DNA from: Cellulomonas persica
GTDB lineage: Bacteria; Actinomycetota; Actinomycetes; Actinomycetales; Cellulomonadaceae
Assembly: GCF_007989825.1 (NCBI RefSeq)
Contig: NZ_BJUA01000011.1
Coordinates: forward strand, 62,001-126,000
Length of the DNA: 64,000 bases
Direction: 5' to 3'
Positions 42,981 through 51,829 of the stretch are shown piece after piece (within the stretch, counting starts at the first letter, position 1; the number at the start of each line of letters is the position of its first letter). The translations under genes were made by a program, and so were the position numbers. The notes beneath the pieces are model-generated. The model saw only the letters and a list, made by a program, of their open reading frames with translations. It did no database searches and was not told the origin of the DNA.

Positions 42981-44312
42981 GTGCCCACGAACGAGCCCCG
43001 CCCCAGCCTGACCGCCGCCGACGAGGTCGTCGACATCTGCCGCGACCTCATCCGCTTCGACACCTCGAACTACGGCGACGGGTCGGGCCCGGGGGAGCGG
43101 GCCGCAGCGGAGTACACCGCGGGGCTGCTCAGCGACGTCGGGCTCGAACCGGACGTGTTCGAGAGCGCGCCGGGCCGCACGAGCCTCGCGGTGCGCATAG
43201 AAGGCGCCGACCGCAGCCGGCCCGCGCTCGTCCTGCACGGGCACCTCGACGTCGTTCCGGCGCAGGCGTCCGACTGGACCGTCGACCCGTTCGCCGGCCA
43301 CGTCGACGGCGACCTGCTGTGGGGCCGCGGCGCGGTCGACATGAAGGACATGGACGCGATGATCCTGTCCGTCATCCGGCAGATGGCGCGCGAGGGGCGC
43401 AAGCCCGCACGTGACGTGGTCCTGGCGATGTTCGCCGACGAGGAGGCCGGCGGCACGTACGGCGCGAGCTGGGCCGTCGACCACAAGCCAGAGATCTTCG
43501 AGGGCGCGACCGAGGCGATCAGCGAGGTCGGCGGGTTCTCGGTCACGGTCGGCGGGCGCCGCGCGTACCTCGTGCAGACCGCCGAGAAGGGCCTGTCGTG
43601 GCTCAAGCTCGTCGCCGAGGGCCGCGCGGGGCACGGCAGCCAGGTGACGCCCGACAACGCCGTCACCCACCTCGCGGAGGCCGTCGCGCGCATCGGGCGG
43701 CACGCGTGGCCGCTCGAGCTGACCCCGACGGTGCGTGCGCTCCTCGAGGGCGTCGCGGACCTCACCGGGCTGCCGTTCGACCCCGAGGACGAGCAGGCGA
43801 TCGACGCGCTCGTCGCGGCGCTCGGCTCGGCGAGCCGGTTCGTCGGGGCGACGCTGCGGCACACGTCGAACCCGACGCAGCTCACCGCGGGCTACAAGGC
43901 GAACGTCGTGCCCGGCCGCGCCGAGGCGGCGGTCGACGGCCGGTTCCTCCCGGGCCGCGAGGCGGAGTTCCGGGAGACGATCGAGCGGCTCGCCGGCCCG
44001 CACGTGCGGCTCGAGCGCATTCACCACGACGTCGCGCTCGAGGCGCCGACCACGGGATCGCTCGTCGACGCGATGACGGACGCGCTGCTCGCCGAGGACC
44101 CCGGCGCCGCGGTGCTGCCCTACACGCTGTCGGGCGGGACGGACAACAAGTCGCTCTCGCGTCTGGGGATCACGGGGTACGGGTTCGCGCCGCTGCGGCT
44201 GCCCGACGACCTGGACTTCGCAGGCATGTTCCACGGCGTCGACGAGCGGGTGTCGATCGACGCCCTGAAGTTCGGGACGCGCGTGCTGGACCGGCTGCTC
44301 ACGACGTTCTGA
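42981..44312 (+). CDS. M20-family metallopeptidase
   Basis: A 443-residue M20/ArgE/DapE-type zinc hydrolase. Metal-binding motifs: LVLHGHLDVVPA (His, Asp), LLWGRGAVDMKDMDAM (bridging Asp), ADEEAGGTYGA (Glu-Glu) and the late His in GMFHGVDERVS. The dimerisation insert spans about residues 200-320. The enzyme would cleave dipeptides or N-acyl amino acids; the substrate is unknown. The start is GTG, six bases after TACGGT, with no Shine-Dalgarno site: a leaderless layout. It follows the M3 gene but behind a terminator. Confidence 0.92.
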   Translation: MPTNEPRPSLTAADEVVDICRDLIRFDTSNYGDGSGPGERAAAEYTAGLLSDVGLEPDVFESAPGRTSLAVRIEGADRSRPALVLHGHLDVVPAQASDWTVDPFAGHVDGDLLWGRGAVDMKDMDAMILSVIRQMAREGRKPARDVVLAMFADEEAGGTYGASWAVDHKPEIFEGATEAISEVGGFSVTVGGRRAYLVQTAEKGLSWLKLVAEGRAGHGSQVTPDNAVTHLAEAVARIGRHAWPLELTPTVRALLEGVADLTGLPFDPEDEQAIDALVAALGSASRFVGATLRHTSNPTQLTAGYKANVVPGRAEAAVDGRFLPGREAEFRETIERLAGPHVRLERIHHDVALEAPTTGSLVDAMTDALLAEDPGAAVLPYTLSGGTDNKSLSRLGITGYGFAPLRLPDDLDFAGMFHGVDERVSIDALKFGTRVLDRLLTTF

Positions 44313-44384
44313 CGAGTCCCCGCTGCCGACCCGCCCGCCGGGCGTGCGGCCGTGCCCGGGCCCGCCGGGCGTCCGGGGACCCGC

Positions 44385-44618
44385 TCAGGCGAGCGTGCTG
44401 CGCACCCGCAGCACCTTGCGGCGCAGCCACACGCGCCGCTCGCCTCCCACGTACAGCACCGAGCGTGCCAGCTCCCATCGGCCGTACTCGGCGTGCTCGG
44501 TGAGCATCCGCTGGGCGTCGCTGCGGCTCGTCGTGCGTGGCAGGACCACCACCCGGTACTCGTACTGCCCACCCTGCGCGACCCAGTCCCGGCGTCGCTG
44601 ACGCGTCTCGACGGCCAT
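44385..44618 (-). CDS. DUF5703 family small protein
   Basis: A 77-residue protein with the conserved actinobacterial DUF5703 pattern QYEYRVVVLPRTTSRSDAQRMLTEHAEYGRWELARSVLYVGGERRVWLRRKV. It is basic, has no membrane segment and no known function. The ATG is preceded by GGGAGGG at good spacing. It is divergent from the acidic-protein gene and convergent with the M20 gene, a conserved housekeeping-like setting in actinomycetes. Confidence 0.85.
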   Translation of the reverse strand: MAVETRQRRRDWVAQGGQYEYRVVVLPRTTSRSDAQRMLTEHAEYGRWELARSVLYVGGERRVWLRRKVLRVRSTLA

Positions 44619-44770
44619 CCGTCACCCTCCCGTTGCCGACTCGCGTGGCGCCCATTGTGCACCGCGGACCGCGCTGCCGTCGGGAGGTCCGGGACGTGGC
44701 CCACGGCCGCAGGGGTGGTCGGCAGTCCTCGGTCCTGCCAGGGACCCGCTCGCGGCGGTACGGTTCGGGC

Positions 44771-45088
44771 ATGACCGTCGACCCCCGTGCCGCGCTGGAC
44801 CGTTTCGTCGCTGCGCTCGAGGCGCACTACAGCGCCGTCGTCTCGCGCCAGGGCGAGGACGACCCCGCGGTCGACGACGCCTACGACGTGCTCGCCGACG
44901 CCTTCGAGGTGTACGACGACGCGCTGGGCACCGTGCACGGCGAGGCGACGCCGTTCTACCTCGCCGAGGAGGACGAGGACGACGACGACTTCGACGAGGA
45001 CGTCGAGGACGGCGACGACGAGTCGGACGACGCCGAGGGCGGCTGGACCGGCGACGACGAGTACGACGAGGTCGAGACCGCGCGCTGA
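44771..45088 (+). CDS. Small acidic protein often labelled primosomal protein
   Basis: A 105-residue protein. The first 68 residues are helical (DPRAALDRFVAALEAHYSAVVSRQGEDDPAVDDAYDVLADAFEVYDDAL) and conserved in actinomycetes, where it is commonly but unconvincingly labelled a primosomal protein. The remainder is an extreme Asp/Glu tail (EEDEDDDDFDEDVEDGDDE). No enzyme motif is visible. TACGGT (44759-44764) lies six bases before the ATG without a ribosome-binding site, so leaderless transcription is expected. A hairpin follows. Function unknown. Confidence 0.8.
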   Translation: MTVDPRAALDRFVAALEAHYSAVVSRQGEDDPAVDDAYDVLADAFEVYDDALGTVHGEATPFYLAEEDEDDDDFDEDVEDGDDESDDAEGGWTGDDEYDEVETAR

Positions 45089-45103
45089 CGCGTGCCGCGA
45101 TCG

Positions 45104-45128
45104 CTCGGGTGCGCTCTGCGCGCCCGAG
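45104..45128 (+). terminator. Terminator after the small acidic protein gene
   Basis: CTCGGGTGCGC and GCGCGCCCGAG pair over 11 bp (one G-T pair) around the loop TCT, 15 bases after the stop codon. Confidence 0.75.
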
Positions 45129-45131
45129 GCG

Positions 45132-45170
45132 CTGGCATGCCCTCTGACCTCTCTGGCATGCCTCTGACCT
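45132..45170. repeat. Short tandem direct repeat
   Basis: CTGGCATGCCCTCTGACCT (45132-45150) is repeated almost exactly as CTGGCATGCCTCTGACCT (45153-45170), differing by one C. Each copy contains GGCATGCC, an 8-base palindrome. It lies between a terminator and the riboswitch promoter. Purpose unknown; it may be a protein-binding site pair. Confidence 0.6.
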
Positions 45171-45248
45171 GCGGATCCCGTCCGGGCCCGTGACCTGCGC
45201 CCGAACGGGTGAACCGGTCTCAGATCGCGGACTTCTGCGTCCCGGTCG

Positions 45249-45278
45249 TTGACCCTCGCTGCGCCGGATCACTAGAAA
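45249..45278 (+). promoter_or_regulatory. Likely promoter of the riboswitch operon
   Basis: TTGACC (45249-45254) and TAGAAA (45273-45278) are 18 bases apart and lie about 60 bases before the riboswitch. The -35 is near consensus; the -10 is weaker. Confidence 0.45.
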
Positions 45279-45336
45279 GAGCACGTCAGGAAAAGGCTGA
45301 CCGATCGAGTAGGAATAAGGTCGGTCGGCACTGACA

Positions 45337-45415
45337 GGTCACGAGCGTCTCCGACAAGCCCCGGCTGGGAGACCGGCAACCCTCCGTCCGTGGCGGGGTG
45401 CCCCGGGTGAGGACC
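45337..45415 (+). ncRNA. SAM-I/IV-type riboswitch
   Basis: The conserved core is readable: P1 arms GGTC (45337-45340) and GACC (45412-45415), ACGAG, CAAGCCCCGGCT, the ligand-pocket ACCGGCAACCCTCC, and GGGGTGCCCCGGGTGAGGACC. This matches the actinobacterial SAM-I/IV family that binds S-adenosylmethionine and usually turns expression off when SAM is plentiful. It is 257 bases upstream of a symporter gene. A 9-bp hairpin (CACGGCCGT, loop CCG, 45621-45641) near the ribosome-binding site may be part of the switching region; the rest of the leader shows no clear structure. Confidence 0.85.
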
Positions 45416-45671
45416 AGGTCGTCGCGCACCGCGCGGCGGCAAGCACGGCGGCGAGCGATCGACGCCTCGAGACATGAGGAGCACAGGCGTGAAGGGCGCA
45501 GCCGAGCACCGACTCCGTCGATGTTCCTGCGCCGCCCCCTGTCGCACGTCGAACCTCGTGCGCGAGGCCTCGTCCTCCCGCGCCTGAAGGTCTGTCCCCC
45601 TTCCCCCTGAGCACGCCGCCCACGGCCGTCCGACGGCCGTGCGGTGCTGCTCGTGCACGATCGGAGCCCCC

Positions 45672-47141
45672 GTGAACGTCTGGGACGCAGCGGCGCTCGC
45701 CGTCACCATCGGCTTGTTCGCCGGCATCCTCGCCCTGTCCCGCAAGCGCGTGAACTTCAGCGTGCTCACCTTCGTCGGCCTGTTCCTGGGCGTCGGCGTC
45801 GGCGTGGTCTTCCGCGACCACGTCGAGTACGTGCAGCCCCTGGGCCGGGTCTACGTCAACCTGCTGCTGACGATCGTCGCGCCGCTGGTGATCGTCTCGA
45901 TCCTGTCGAGCATCACGTCGCTCGGCTCGACCGCGCAGCTGCGCACGATCGGCGGCCGGTCCGTGTACTGGCTCCTGAGCCTCAACCTCGTCGCGATCTT
46001 CCTCGCGCTCGGCACCGCGCTGCTCGTCGGCCTGGGCTCGGGCGCGCAGCTCGGCACCGAAGGCGTCGACACGCGGTCGCTCGACTCGGTCCGTCAACCC
46101 TTCTCGGCCGTGTTCATCGGCTTCTTCCCGACGAACATCGTCAAGGACGTCTCCGAGAACAACGTCATCCCGATCATTCTCGTGAGCCTGCTCATCGCGG
46201 TCTCGTGCTCGCTGATCGCCGACAAGCACCCCGAGAAGGTCGCTCCGTTCAAGCGGCTGGTCGAGGCGTTCCGCGAGATCATCTACCGCGCCGTCGGCTT
46301 CGTCATCAGCCTCACGCCGTACGCGGTGCTCGCCCTCACGGCGTCGTTCACCTCGACGGTCTCGGCCGACACCAGCCAGCTGTGGCCGCTGTTCACGCTG
46401 CTCGTCGTGGCGTTCGTCGTCTGCTTCGCGCACACGTACCTCGTCAACGGCGTGTTCCTGCGGGTCTCGGCGAACGTCAGCCCGGTCGCGTTCTTCCGGC
46501 ACATCCTGCCCGCGCAGCTCACGGCGTTCACCACGCAGTCCAGCGCCGGGACGCTGCCGCTGACGACGAGCCTCCTGCGCACCCGGGTGGGCGTCCCGGC
46601 CGAGATCGCCGGCTTCACGGCCCCGCTCGGCACGACGATCGGGATGCCCGGGTGCGCCGGCATCTGGCCGACGCTGCTGGCGGTGTACTCCGTCAACGCC
46701 CTCGGCATCCCGTACGGCCTCGGCGACTACGCGGTGCTGGTCCTGCTGGGTCTCGTCGTCTCGATCGGTACCGCAGGCGTGCCCGGCACCGCGACCGTCA
46801 CGGCGACGACCGTGCTCGCGGCCGCCGGGCTTCCGCTCGAGGTCGTCATCCTCACGCTGCCGATCAGCGCGCTGGCCGACATGGCGCGTACCACGAACAA
46901 CGTCACCTCGGCGGCGGTCGCCGCGACGATCGTCGCCCGCAAGGAGGGCCGCCTCGACGACGAGGTCTTCCGGGCGCCCAACCCGGACGTGAGCGTCGCG
47001 TTCGACGCCTCGTCGCAGGACGTCAGCGCCGCCGAGCCCGCACCGACCGCGGAGCACGGCGACGACGCGCTGTGGGGCGGCGTCCCCGTCGGCGCGTGCG
47101 CCGTCGACCCCAGCCCTCGCGAGCGCGTCGGCGCCCGCTGA
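45672..47141 (+). CDS. Dicarboxylate/amino acid:cation symporter under SAM riboswitch
   Basis: A 489-residue member of the DAACS (GltP/TcyP-like) family with about eight membrane segments and two re-entrant hairpins. Hallmarks: LTAFTTQSSAGTLPLTTSLL (first serine-rich hairpin), GFTAPLGTTIGMPGCAG (helix 7 region) and ALADMARTTNNVTSAAVAATIVA (substrate/cation-binding helix 8). It imports an amino acid or carboxylate with Na+ or H+. Because a SAM-sensing riboswitch controls it, cystine, methionine or another sulfur compound is the likely substrate (inference). Start is GTG with GGAG five bases upstream. The last 45 residues form an acidic soluble tail. Two surface-protein genes follow with short gaps. 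Confidence 0.9.
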   Translation: MNVWDAAALAVTIGLFAGILALSRKRVNFSVLTFVGLFLGVGVGVVFRDHVEYVQPLGRVYVNLLLTIVAPLVIVSILSSITSLGSTAQLRTIGGRSVYWLLSLNLVAIFLALGTALLVGLGSGAQLGTEGVDTRSLDSVRQPFSAVFIGFFPTNIVKDVSENNVIPIILVSLLIAVSCSLIADKHPEKVAPFKRLVEAFREIIYRAVGFVISLTPYAVLALTASFTSTVSADTSQLWPLFTLLVVAFVVCFAHTYLVNGVFLRVSANVSPVAFFRHILPAQLTAFTTQSSAGTLPLTTSLLRTRVGVPAEIAGFTAPLGTTIGMPGCAGIWPTLLAVYSVNALGIPYGLGDYAVLVLLGLVVSIGTAGVPGTATVTATTVLAAAGLPLEVVILTLPISALADMARTTNNVTSAAVAATIVARKEGRLDDEVFRAPNPDVSVAFDASSQDVSAAEPAPTAEHGDDALWGGVPVGACAVDPSPRERVGAR

Positions 47142-47185
47142 CCCGCCCGCTCCTTCCCCCGAAGATCTCCGAGAAAGCGTCCACC

Positions 47186-48892
47186 GTGAACCTCGCCCGC
47201 ACGCTCCACCGCCGCACCCGTGCGCTCGCCGCGGCGTTCGTCGTCGCCCTGCTGGCCCTCGGCCTGCCGGTCGTCCAGGCCAGCCAGGCCGACGCCGCGT
47301 CCGTCTCCTGGGTCGACGGCGGCGACGATCAGCACTGCCTGCAGGACGACAACGGCGCAGCCCTCACGTACCTGCCCGAGGACAAGTGGTGCCAGCCGAT
47401 CCCGACGTGCCACGAGTACGACGGGAACAACCCGAAGTACAAGGGCCGGATCGTGCACTCGAGCGCGAGCACGGGCATCTGGCAGGGTGCCGCCGACGAG
47501 GTGCTGTACGAGGACGACCTCCCGGCCGACTACCACCTCACGCCGACCCCGACGAAGTCGCCCACGCCGGCGCCGTCGAAGACGCCCACGCCGACCAAGG
47601 CGCCGACCCCCGTGAAGACGCCCGCACCCACCCAGGCGCCGGCACCGACCAAGGCCCCCACGCCGCGGCCCGGCGCGACCGCCGCACCGACCACGCCGCC
47701 CGCGCCGGGCAGCACGCCCGCGCCGGGCGCGACGCCGCCGCCCGCCGTACCGGCGACGCCCGTCGTCGACGACCTCGGGATCGACCCGGAGGAGGAGATC
47801 GTCGCCGGCGCGCCCTCCGCACCCGGCACGCCGACGCTCACCGTCGACGGATCGACGATCGTCGTCGCCTGGGAGCCGTCGGTCGACGTCGAGCTGGACA
47901 GCGTCACGGGCTACGTCGTGCTGCTCAGCGGCGGCAACCGCGCCGAGGTCGACGCCGAGACCTTCACGCAGGAGTTCCGTGACCTGCCCGACGGCAGCTA
48001 CCGCGCCGCCGTGCGTGCGGTGAACGAGGTCGGCGAGTCCGCGGCCTCCACGCCGTCGGAGCCGGTGACGATCGGGACACCCGCGGGCTCGGTCGTCGGC
48101 ACGCTGACCTGGACCGGTGACGTCGCGCCCGGCGCGACGGTCGCGCTGACCGGCGCCGGCTACGCGGCCGGCGTCCAGCTGGACGTCGAGCTCCACTCCA
48201 CGCCCGTCCTGCTCACGACCGTCACCACCGACGAGTCGGGCGCCTTCGCCACCGACGTCGTCATCCCGCAGGATGCGCCCGCGGGTGAGCACCACTTCGT
48301 CGTCGCGTACCAGGGGCAGGCCGTCTCGCAGAGCGCCGTGACCCTGACGACCGCCGCCGCGCCGACGACGGGTGAGGACCCCGGGCCGACGCCCTCGGAG
48401 ACGGTCCCGCCGCTCACGGGGCTCGTGATCCTCGGCGCGCTGGCTGTCGCCGGCGTGCTCCTGCTCACGTCGCACTACGCCCGCGGAGGGTCGCGCCGGG
48501 CCGCCGCCGCGCCGGTGCCGACGGTCCCGGCGACGACCGGCCAGCCGGCCGCCGCAGCTCCGGCCACGGCCGTGCTGCCGCCGCTGCAGCTCGACAACCC
48601 GCTGCTGACGGCGTTCGCCCCGAAGCGCATCCCCGTGGCCACGGCCGCGCACGCCGCGCCCGAGACCTCGGCGGACCCGACCGCCGCGTACTCGACCACC
48701 GCGTACTCGACCGCCGCGCGTCCGACCGCGGTGCACCACGCGACCGTGCCGTACACGCCCGCGGCCTCCGCCCTTCCCTACCCGGAGGTGCACGTCGCCC
48801 CCGAGGCAGGGCAGCTCAGCGTCACCTGGCAGTTCGTCCCACCCACCCGAGCAGACGGGCCGTCGACCCCCGCGGCCCAGCCCGTCCGCTGA
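47186..48892 (+). CDS. Membrane-anchored surface protein with TP repeats and FN3-like domain
   Basis: A 568-residue protein not assigned to a known functional family. It has a signal peptide (ALAAAFVVALLALGLPVVQA) and a 70-residue N-terminal module with three cysteines (HCLQDD, KWCQPIPTC), a Thr/Pro/Lys-rich stalk of repeats such as KTPTPTKAPTPVKTPAP, a fibronectin type III-like domain (TPTLTVDGSTIVVAWEPSVD...AVRAVNEVGESAASTPSEP), a second beta-sandwich (LTWTGDVAPGATVALTGAGYAAG), one membrane helix (LTGLVILGALAVAGVLLLTS) and an Ala/Thr/Pro-rich tail. The GTG start is 44 bases after the symporter stop, so it is probably on the SAM-controlled message. The small cysteine module facing outward suggests ligand capture; unproven. 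Confidence 0.8.
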   Translation: MNLARTLHRRTRALAAAFVVALLALGLPVVQASQADAASVSWVDGGDDQHCLQDDNGAALTYLPEDKWCQPIPTCHEYDGNNPKYKGRIVHSSASTGIWQGAADEVLYEDDLPADYHLTPTPTKSPTPAPSKTPTPTKAPTPVKTPAPTQAPAPTKAPTPRPGATAAPTTPPAPGSTPAPGATPPPAVPATPVVDDLGIDPEEEIVAGAPSAPGTPTLTVDGSTIVVAWEPSVDVELDSVTGYVVLLSGGNRAEVDAETFTQEFRDLPDGSYRAAVRAVNEVGESAASTPSEPVTIGTPAGSVVGTLTWTGDVAPGATVALTGAGYAAGVQLDVELHSTPVLLTTVTTDESGAFATDVVIPQDAPAGEHHFVVAYQGQAVSQSAVTLTTAAAPTTGEDPGPTPSETVPPLTGLVILGALAVAGVLLLTSHYARGGSRRAAAAPVPTVPATTGQPAAAAPATAVLPPLQLDNPLLTAFAPKRIPVATAAHAAPETSADPTAAYSTTAYSTAARPTAVHHATVPYTPAASALPYPEVHVAPEAGQLSVTWQFVPPTRADGPSTPAAQPVR

Positions 48893-48948
48893 CCTCTCCC
48901 ACCCCGAACCGCCCGCCCTCCGGGGCGGGAGAAAGCGACGTCATCGCC

Positions 48949-51723
48949 ATGTCCACCACCACCGTGCGGCGCAGGCTCGCCGGGATCGTGGTCGCCGCCC
49001 TCGCGGCGGCGCCCGCGGTCGCGCTCGCCCCCGCCGCGCACGCCGCGACCCCCGCGGCCGCGCCCGCCATCAGCTCCAGCGTCGACTTCGACTACCTCGC
49101 GGACGTGTTCCCCGCGCTCGCACCGCAGCGTGGCGAGCACGTCTTCGAGACCATCACGATCGAGCGGCTCAAGTACCTGCTGCGGTTCACGTCCGGCCGC
49201 TACGCGGTCCTGATCGGCGACCCGAAGGACGCCAGCACGCAGGCGGAGATCGCCCACATCAACGCCGCGGCGAAGAGCATCGGCGTGCCGAAGATCTACG
49301 TCTTCAACCCGCGCATCGACGGCAACGCGCTCAACGTCTTCGACTGGGCCGAGCTCGAGACCCAGCTCACCGGTGCAGGCCTGGCCTACTGGAAGACCGA
49401 AGGCGCGGCGGCGACCACGGGCGGCCCGCTCATCGACCTCATCAACGGCAACAGCCCGGCGCCGGAGTTCGTCCGGTCCGAGGCCGGGAAGGTGACGGGG
49501 CCGTACCTCGTCGTCCTCGACAAGGACCACCAGGACGGCGAGGGCAACGACGACCGCGTGGTCGCCTCGCTGGCCGAGACGAAGACCGCGGCCGACCTCG
49601 ACACCCCGGCCGAGCAGGCCGCGTACGAGGAGGAGGTCAAGCAGACGCTCCTCGCTGCCGGCGGCACCGCGGGGAACCCGGACCTCGACGTCAGCACGCA
49701 GTTCGAGTTCTACAGGGACGAGGTCAACCGCCGGCACACCGCGTCGTACCCGGACGCCACCAAGTACGGCGGCGCGATCCTGAGCGACGCGGACGCCGCC
49801 GACGGGTGGCGCGTCCAGCAGCTGACGTACCCCGAGACGATCCACCTGCTGAGCGACCCGCGCTACGTCGACAGCGACGTGCCGCTGCTGTTCGGCGGCA
49901 CGTGGTGCCACAACACGCGCGCCGTGATCCACGAGATCAACGCGCAGGCCCAGGCCAACGGGGTCAAGACGATCTACAACCTGGACTTCTCGCTGTTCTC
50001 CGTGAGCAACTCCGGCTCGGCGTACGACCACATCCGCACGAGCGGCACGCCTGTCGTCACCGACGGCAAGACGCTCGCCCCGGGGTACCTGTACGGCGAC
50101 CTGTTCAACACCTACCTGCACAACGCGGTCGCGGAGTACGCGGCGGCGGGGGAGCCGGGTGCGAGCCCGAACTGGTACTACCCGGGTGGCGACACCACGC
50201 AGCCGCTCCAGTCGGCGCGCCGCCTGCAGGTGCCGGCGCTGCTGGTGCACCACGCCGACCACGAGGACGCGTTCGGCAACCCGGCTCCCGTCGTCGACGA
50301 GGCGATCCGCACCAACGACAACGGCACCTACACGGAGTACATGACCGAGTACTGGTACGTCGCGGGTCGAGACCTGCCGAACACGCCGGAGACCACGCTC
50401 AACGGGGCACTCGCCGCGGGCGGCGACCGTCTGGCCAACGCGCGTGACTTCGCCTCCGAGGCGATCGGCGCCTACACGGACGTCCTCGGCTCGCTGGGCG
50501 GTGCGCGGCGCTACTCGAGCACCACGTCCGTGACCGTCGACGGCGCCGCCTCGACCGACCTCGTGCCGGGGACGACCCCCACGCTGGGCGTCGAGGCGAG
50601 CGCAGCCGGCTACGCCCCCTTCATCACGTTCAACACGAGCGGTGCGAACGTCGCGCCCGCCGTCGGCACCGGCACCCCCGCGGGCTCGGTCGTCGTGCTC
50701 GACCAGGACGGCGAGCTCGTCGGGAGCTCGGTGAAGCTCAAGCGGGACGGCTCGCCGGTCACGTTGACGCTGCCCACGATCACGACCGACCAGATCGGTG
50801 ACGTGTGGCAGGTCGTCTACCTGGGCCGGGGCTACTCGATCGCGTCGTCGTCCGTCGACCTGCGCGTCGGCAAGGTCTCCGCGACCACGCTGTCGGGCCC
50901 CGCGTCGACCTCGTACGGCACGTCCGTGACGTACACGGCGACCGTGACGGACGGCGCGACCGGCACCGTCTCCCTGCAGGGTCTTCCGGGCGGCCCGGTC
51001 ACGTCCGCCGTCGTGGACGGCACGGCGACGCTCACGGTCCCGTCGTCCGTCGCGGCAGGCACCTACGCGCTCACGGCCGTCTACAGCGGCGACGCCCTCC
51101 ACACGGCGTCCACGTCGACACCCGTGACGCTCACGGTGAAGAAGCTCACCGCGAAGGTGTCGATCTCCGCGGTCTCGAGCAGCGCGTACGGCAAGGCCGT
51201 GAAGGTCACGGTGAAGGTCGTCGACTCGCGCGGCAAGGCGGCCTCCGGCAAGGTCACGCTCAGCGGCGCGGGCTCGTCCCGCACGGTGACGCTGTCGAGC
51301 GGTCAGGCCGTCGTCACGCTGCCGACGAACCTCGCGGTGAAGTCGTACACGCTCAAGGCGAGCTACGGGGGCAGCACCAACGTCGCCACCGCGACCGCCA
51401 CGCGTGCCCTGAAGATCACCAAGGGCGCGATCTCGAAGGTGGCCGTCAAGGTCACCACCACGCCGACGACGACGGCCAAGGGCAAGGCCACGGTCACCGT
51501 GACGGTCCCGAAGGGGCTCGCCACCGCGACCGGCAAGGTCAGCGTGACGCTCTCCAAGAGCGGGCGCTCGACCACCACGACGGTGACCCTCAGGTCCGGC
51601 AAGGCCACGCTGTCCCTGCCGAAGCTGGCCAAGGGCACGTGGAAGGTCTCCGTGAAGTACCTGGGCTCCACGACGTACGCCGCGGCGAGCGGTGCGACGA
51701 CGAAGCTCGTCGTCACGAAGTAG
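48949..51723 (+). CDS. Secreted multidomain protein with thioredoxin-like N-terminal half and Ig-like repeats
   Basis: A 924-residue secreted protein. The signal peptide ends near AAHA (residue 32). Residues 40-530 seem to hold two related alpha/beta modules of thioredoxin-like pattern: RYAVLIGDPKDASTQAEIAHINAAAKSIGVPKIYVFNP and VPLLFGGTWCHNTRAVIHEINAQAQANGVKTIYNLDF, the second with a single Cys at the redox-like position (TWCHNT). Three or so Ig-like repeats follow (AYGKAVKVTVKVVDSRGKAASGKVTLSG; TAKGKATVTVTVPKG...GKVSVTLSKSGRS), rich in Lys/Thr. No sorting signal or anchor is seen. The ATG follows a GGGAGAAAG site, 56 bases after the previous gene. Function unknown; a surface-acting thiol or binding role is speculative. 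Confidence 0.78.
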   Translation: MSTTTVRRRLAGIVVAALAAAPAVALAPAAHAATPAAAPAISSSVDFDYLADVFPALAPQRGEHVFETITIERLKYLLRFTSGRYAVLIGDPKDASTQAEIAHINAAAKSIGVPKIYVFNPRIDGNALNVFDWAELETQLTGAGLAYWKTEGAAATTGGPLIDLINGNSPAPEFVRSEAGKVTGPYLVVLDKDHQDGEGNDDRVVASLAETKTAADLDTPAEQAAYEEEVKQTLLAAGGTAGNPDLDVSTQFEFYRDEVNRRHTASYPDATKYGGAILSDADAADGWRVQQLTYPETIHLLSDPRYVDSDVPLLFGGTWCHNTRAVIHEINAQAQANGVKTIYNLDFSLFSVSNSGSAYDHIRTSGTPVVTDGKTLAPGYLYGDLFNTYLHNAVAEYAAAGEPGASPNWYYPGGDTTQPLQSARRLQVPALLVHHADHEDAFGNPAPVVDEAIRTNDNGTYTEYMTEYWYVAGRDLPNTPETTLNGALAAGGDRLANARDFASEAIGAYTDVLGSLGGARRYSSTTSVTVDGAASTDLVPGTTPTLGVEASAAGYAPFITFNTSGANVAPAVGTGTPAGSVVVLDQDGELVGSSVKLKRDGSPVTLTLPTITTDQIGDVWQVVYLGRGYSIASSSVDLRVGKVSATTLSGPASTSYGTSVTYTATVTDGATGTVSLQGLPGGPVTSAVVDGTATLTVPSSVAAGTYALTAVYSGDALHTASTSTPVTLTVKKLTAKVSISAVSSSAYGKAVKVTVKVVDSRGKAASGKVTLSGAGSSRTVTLSSGQAVVTLPTNLAVKSYTLKASYGGSTNVATATATRALKITKGAISKVAVKVTTTPTTTAKGKATVTVTVPKGLATATGKVSVTLSKSGRSTTTTVTLRSGKATLSLPKLAKGTWKVSVKYLGSTTYAAASGATTKLVVTK

Positions 51724-51737
51724 GACCACGTGACGCC

Positions 51738-51771
51738 GGTGGCGCTCGTTCCTGGCGGAGCGGGCGCCACC
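51738..51771 (+). terminator. Terminator of the SAM-riboswitch operon
   Basis: GGTGGCGCTCG pairs with CGGGCGCCACC over 11 bp (one T-G pair) around a 12-base loop, 14 bases after the last stop. Confidence 0.75.
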
Positions 51772-51829
51772 GCCGTCCCCGGGCGTGCCGGCGTCCGGCC
51801 GACGAGTGCCGGTGGGCGGACCCGGCGGG

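Noticed and set aside
44315..44384. Repeated CCCGCCGGGCGT units between the M20 and DUF5703 genes as a structured RNA.
   Set aside because: Only GC-rich direct repeats with several equally poor foldings; no conserved core and too short to argue for function.
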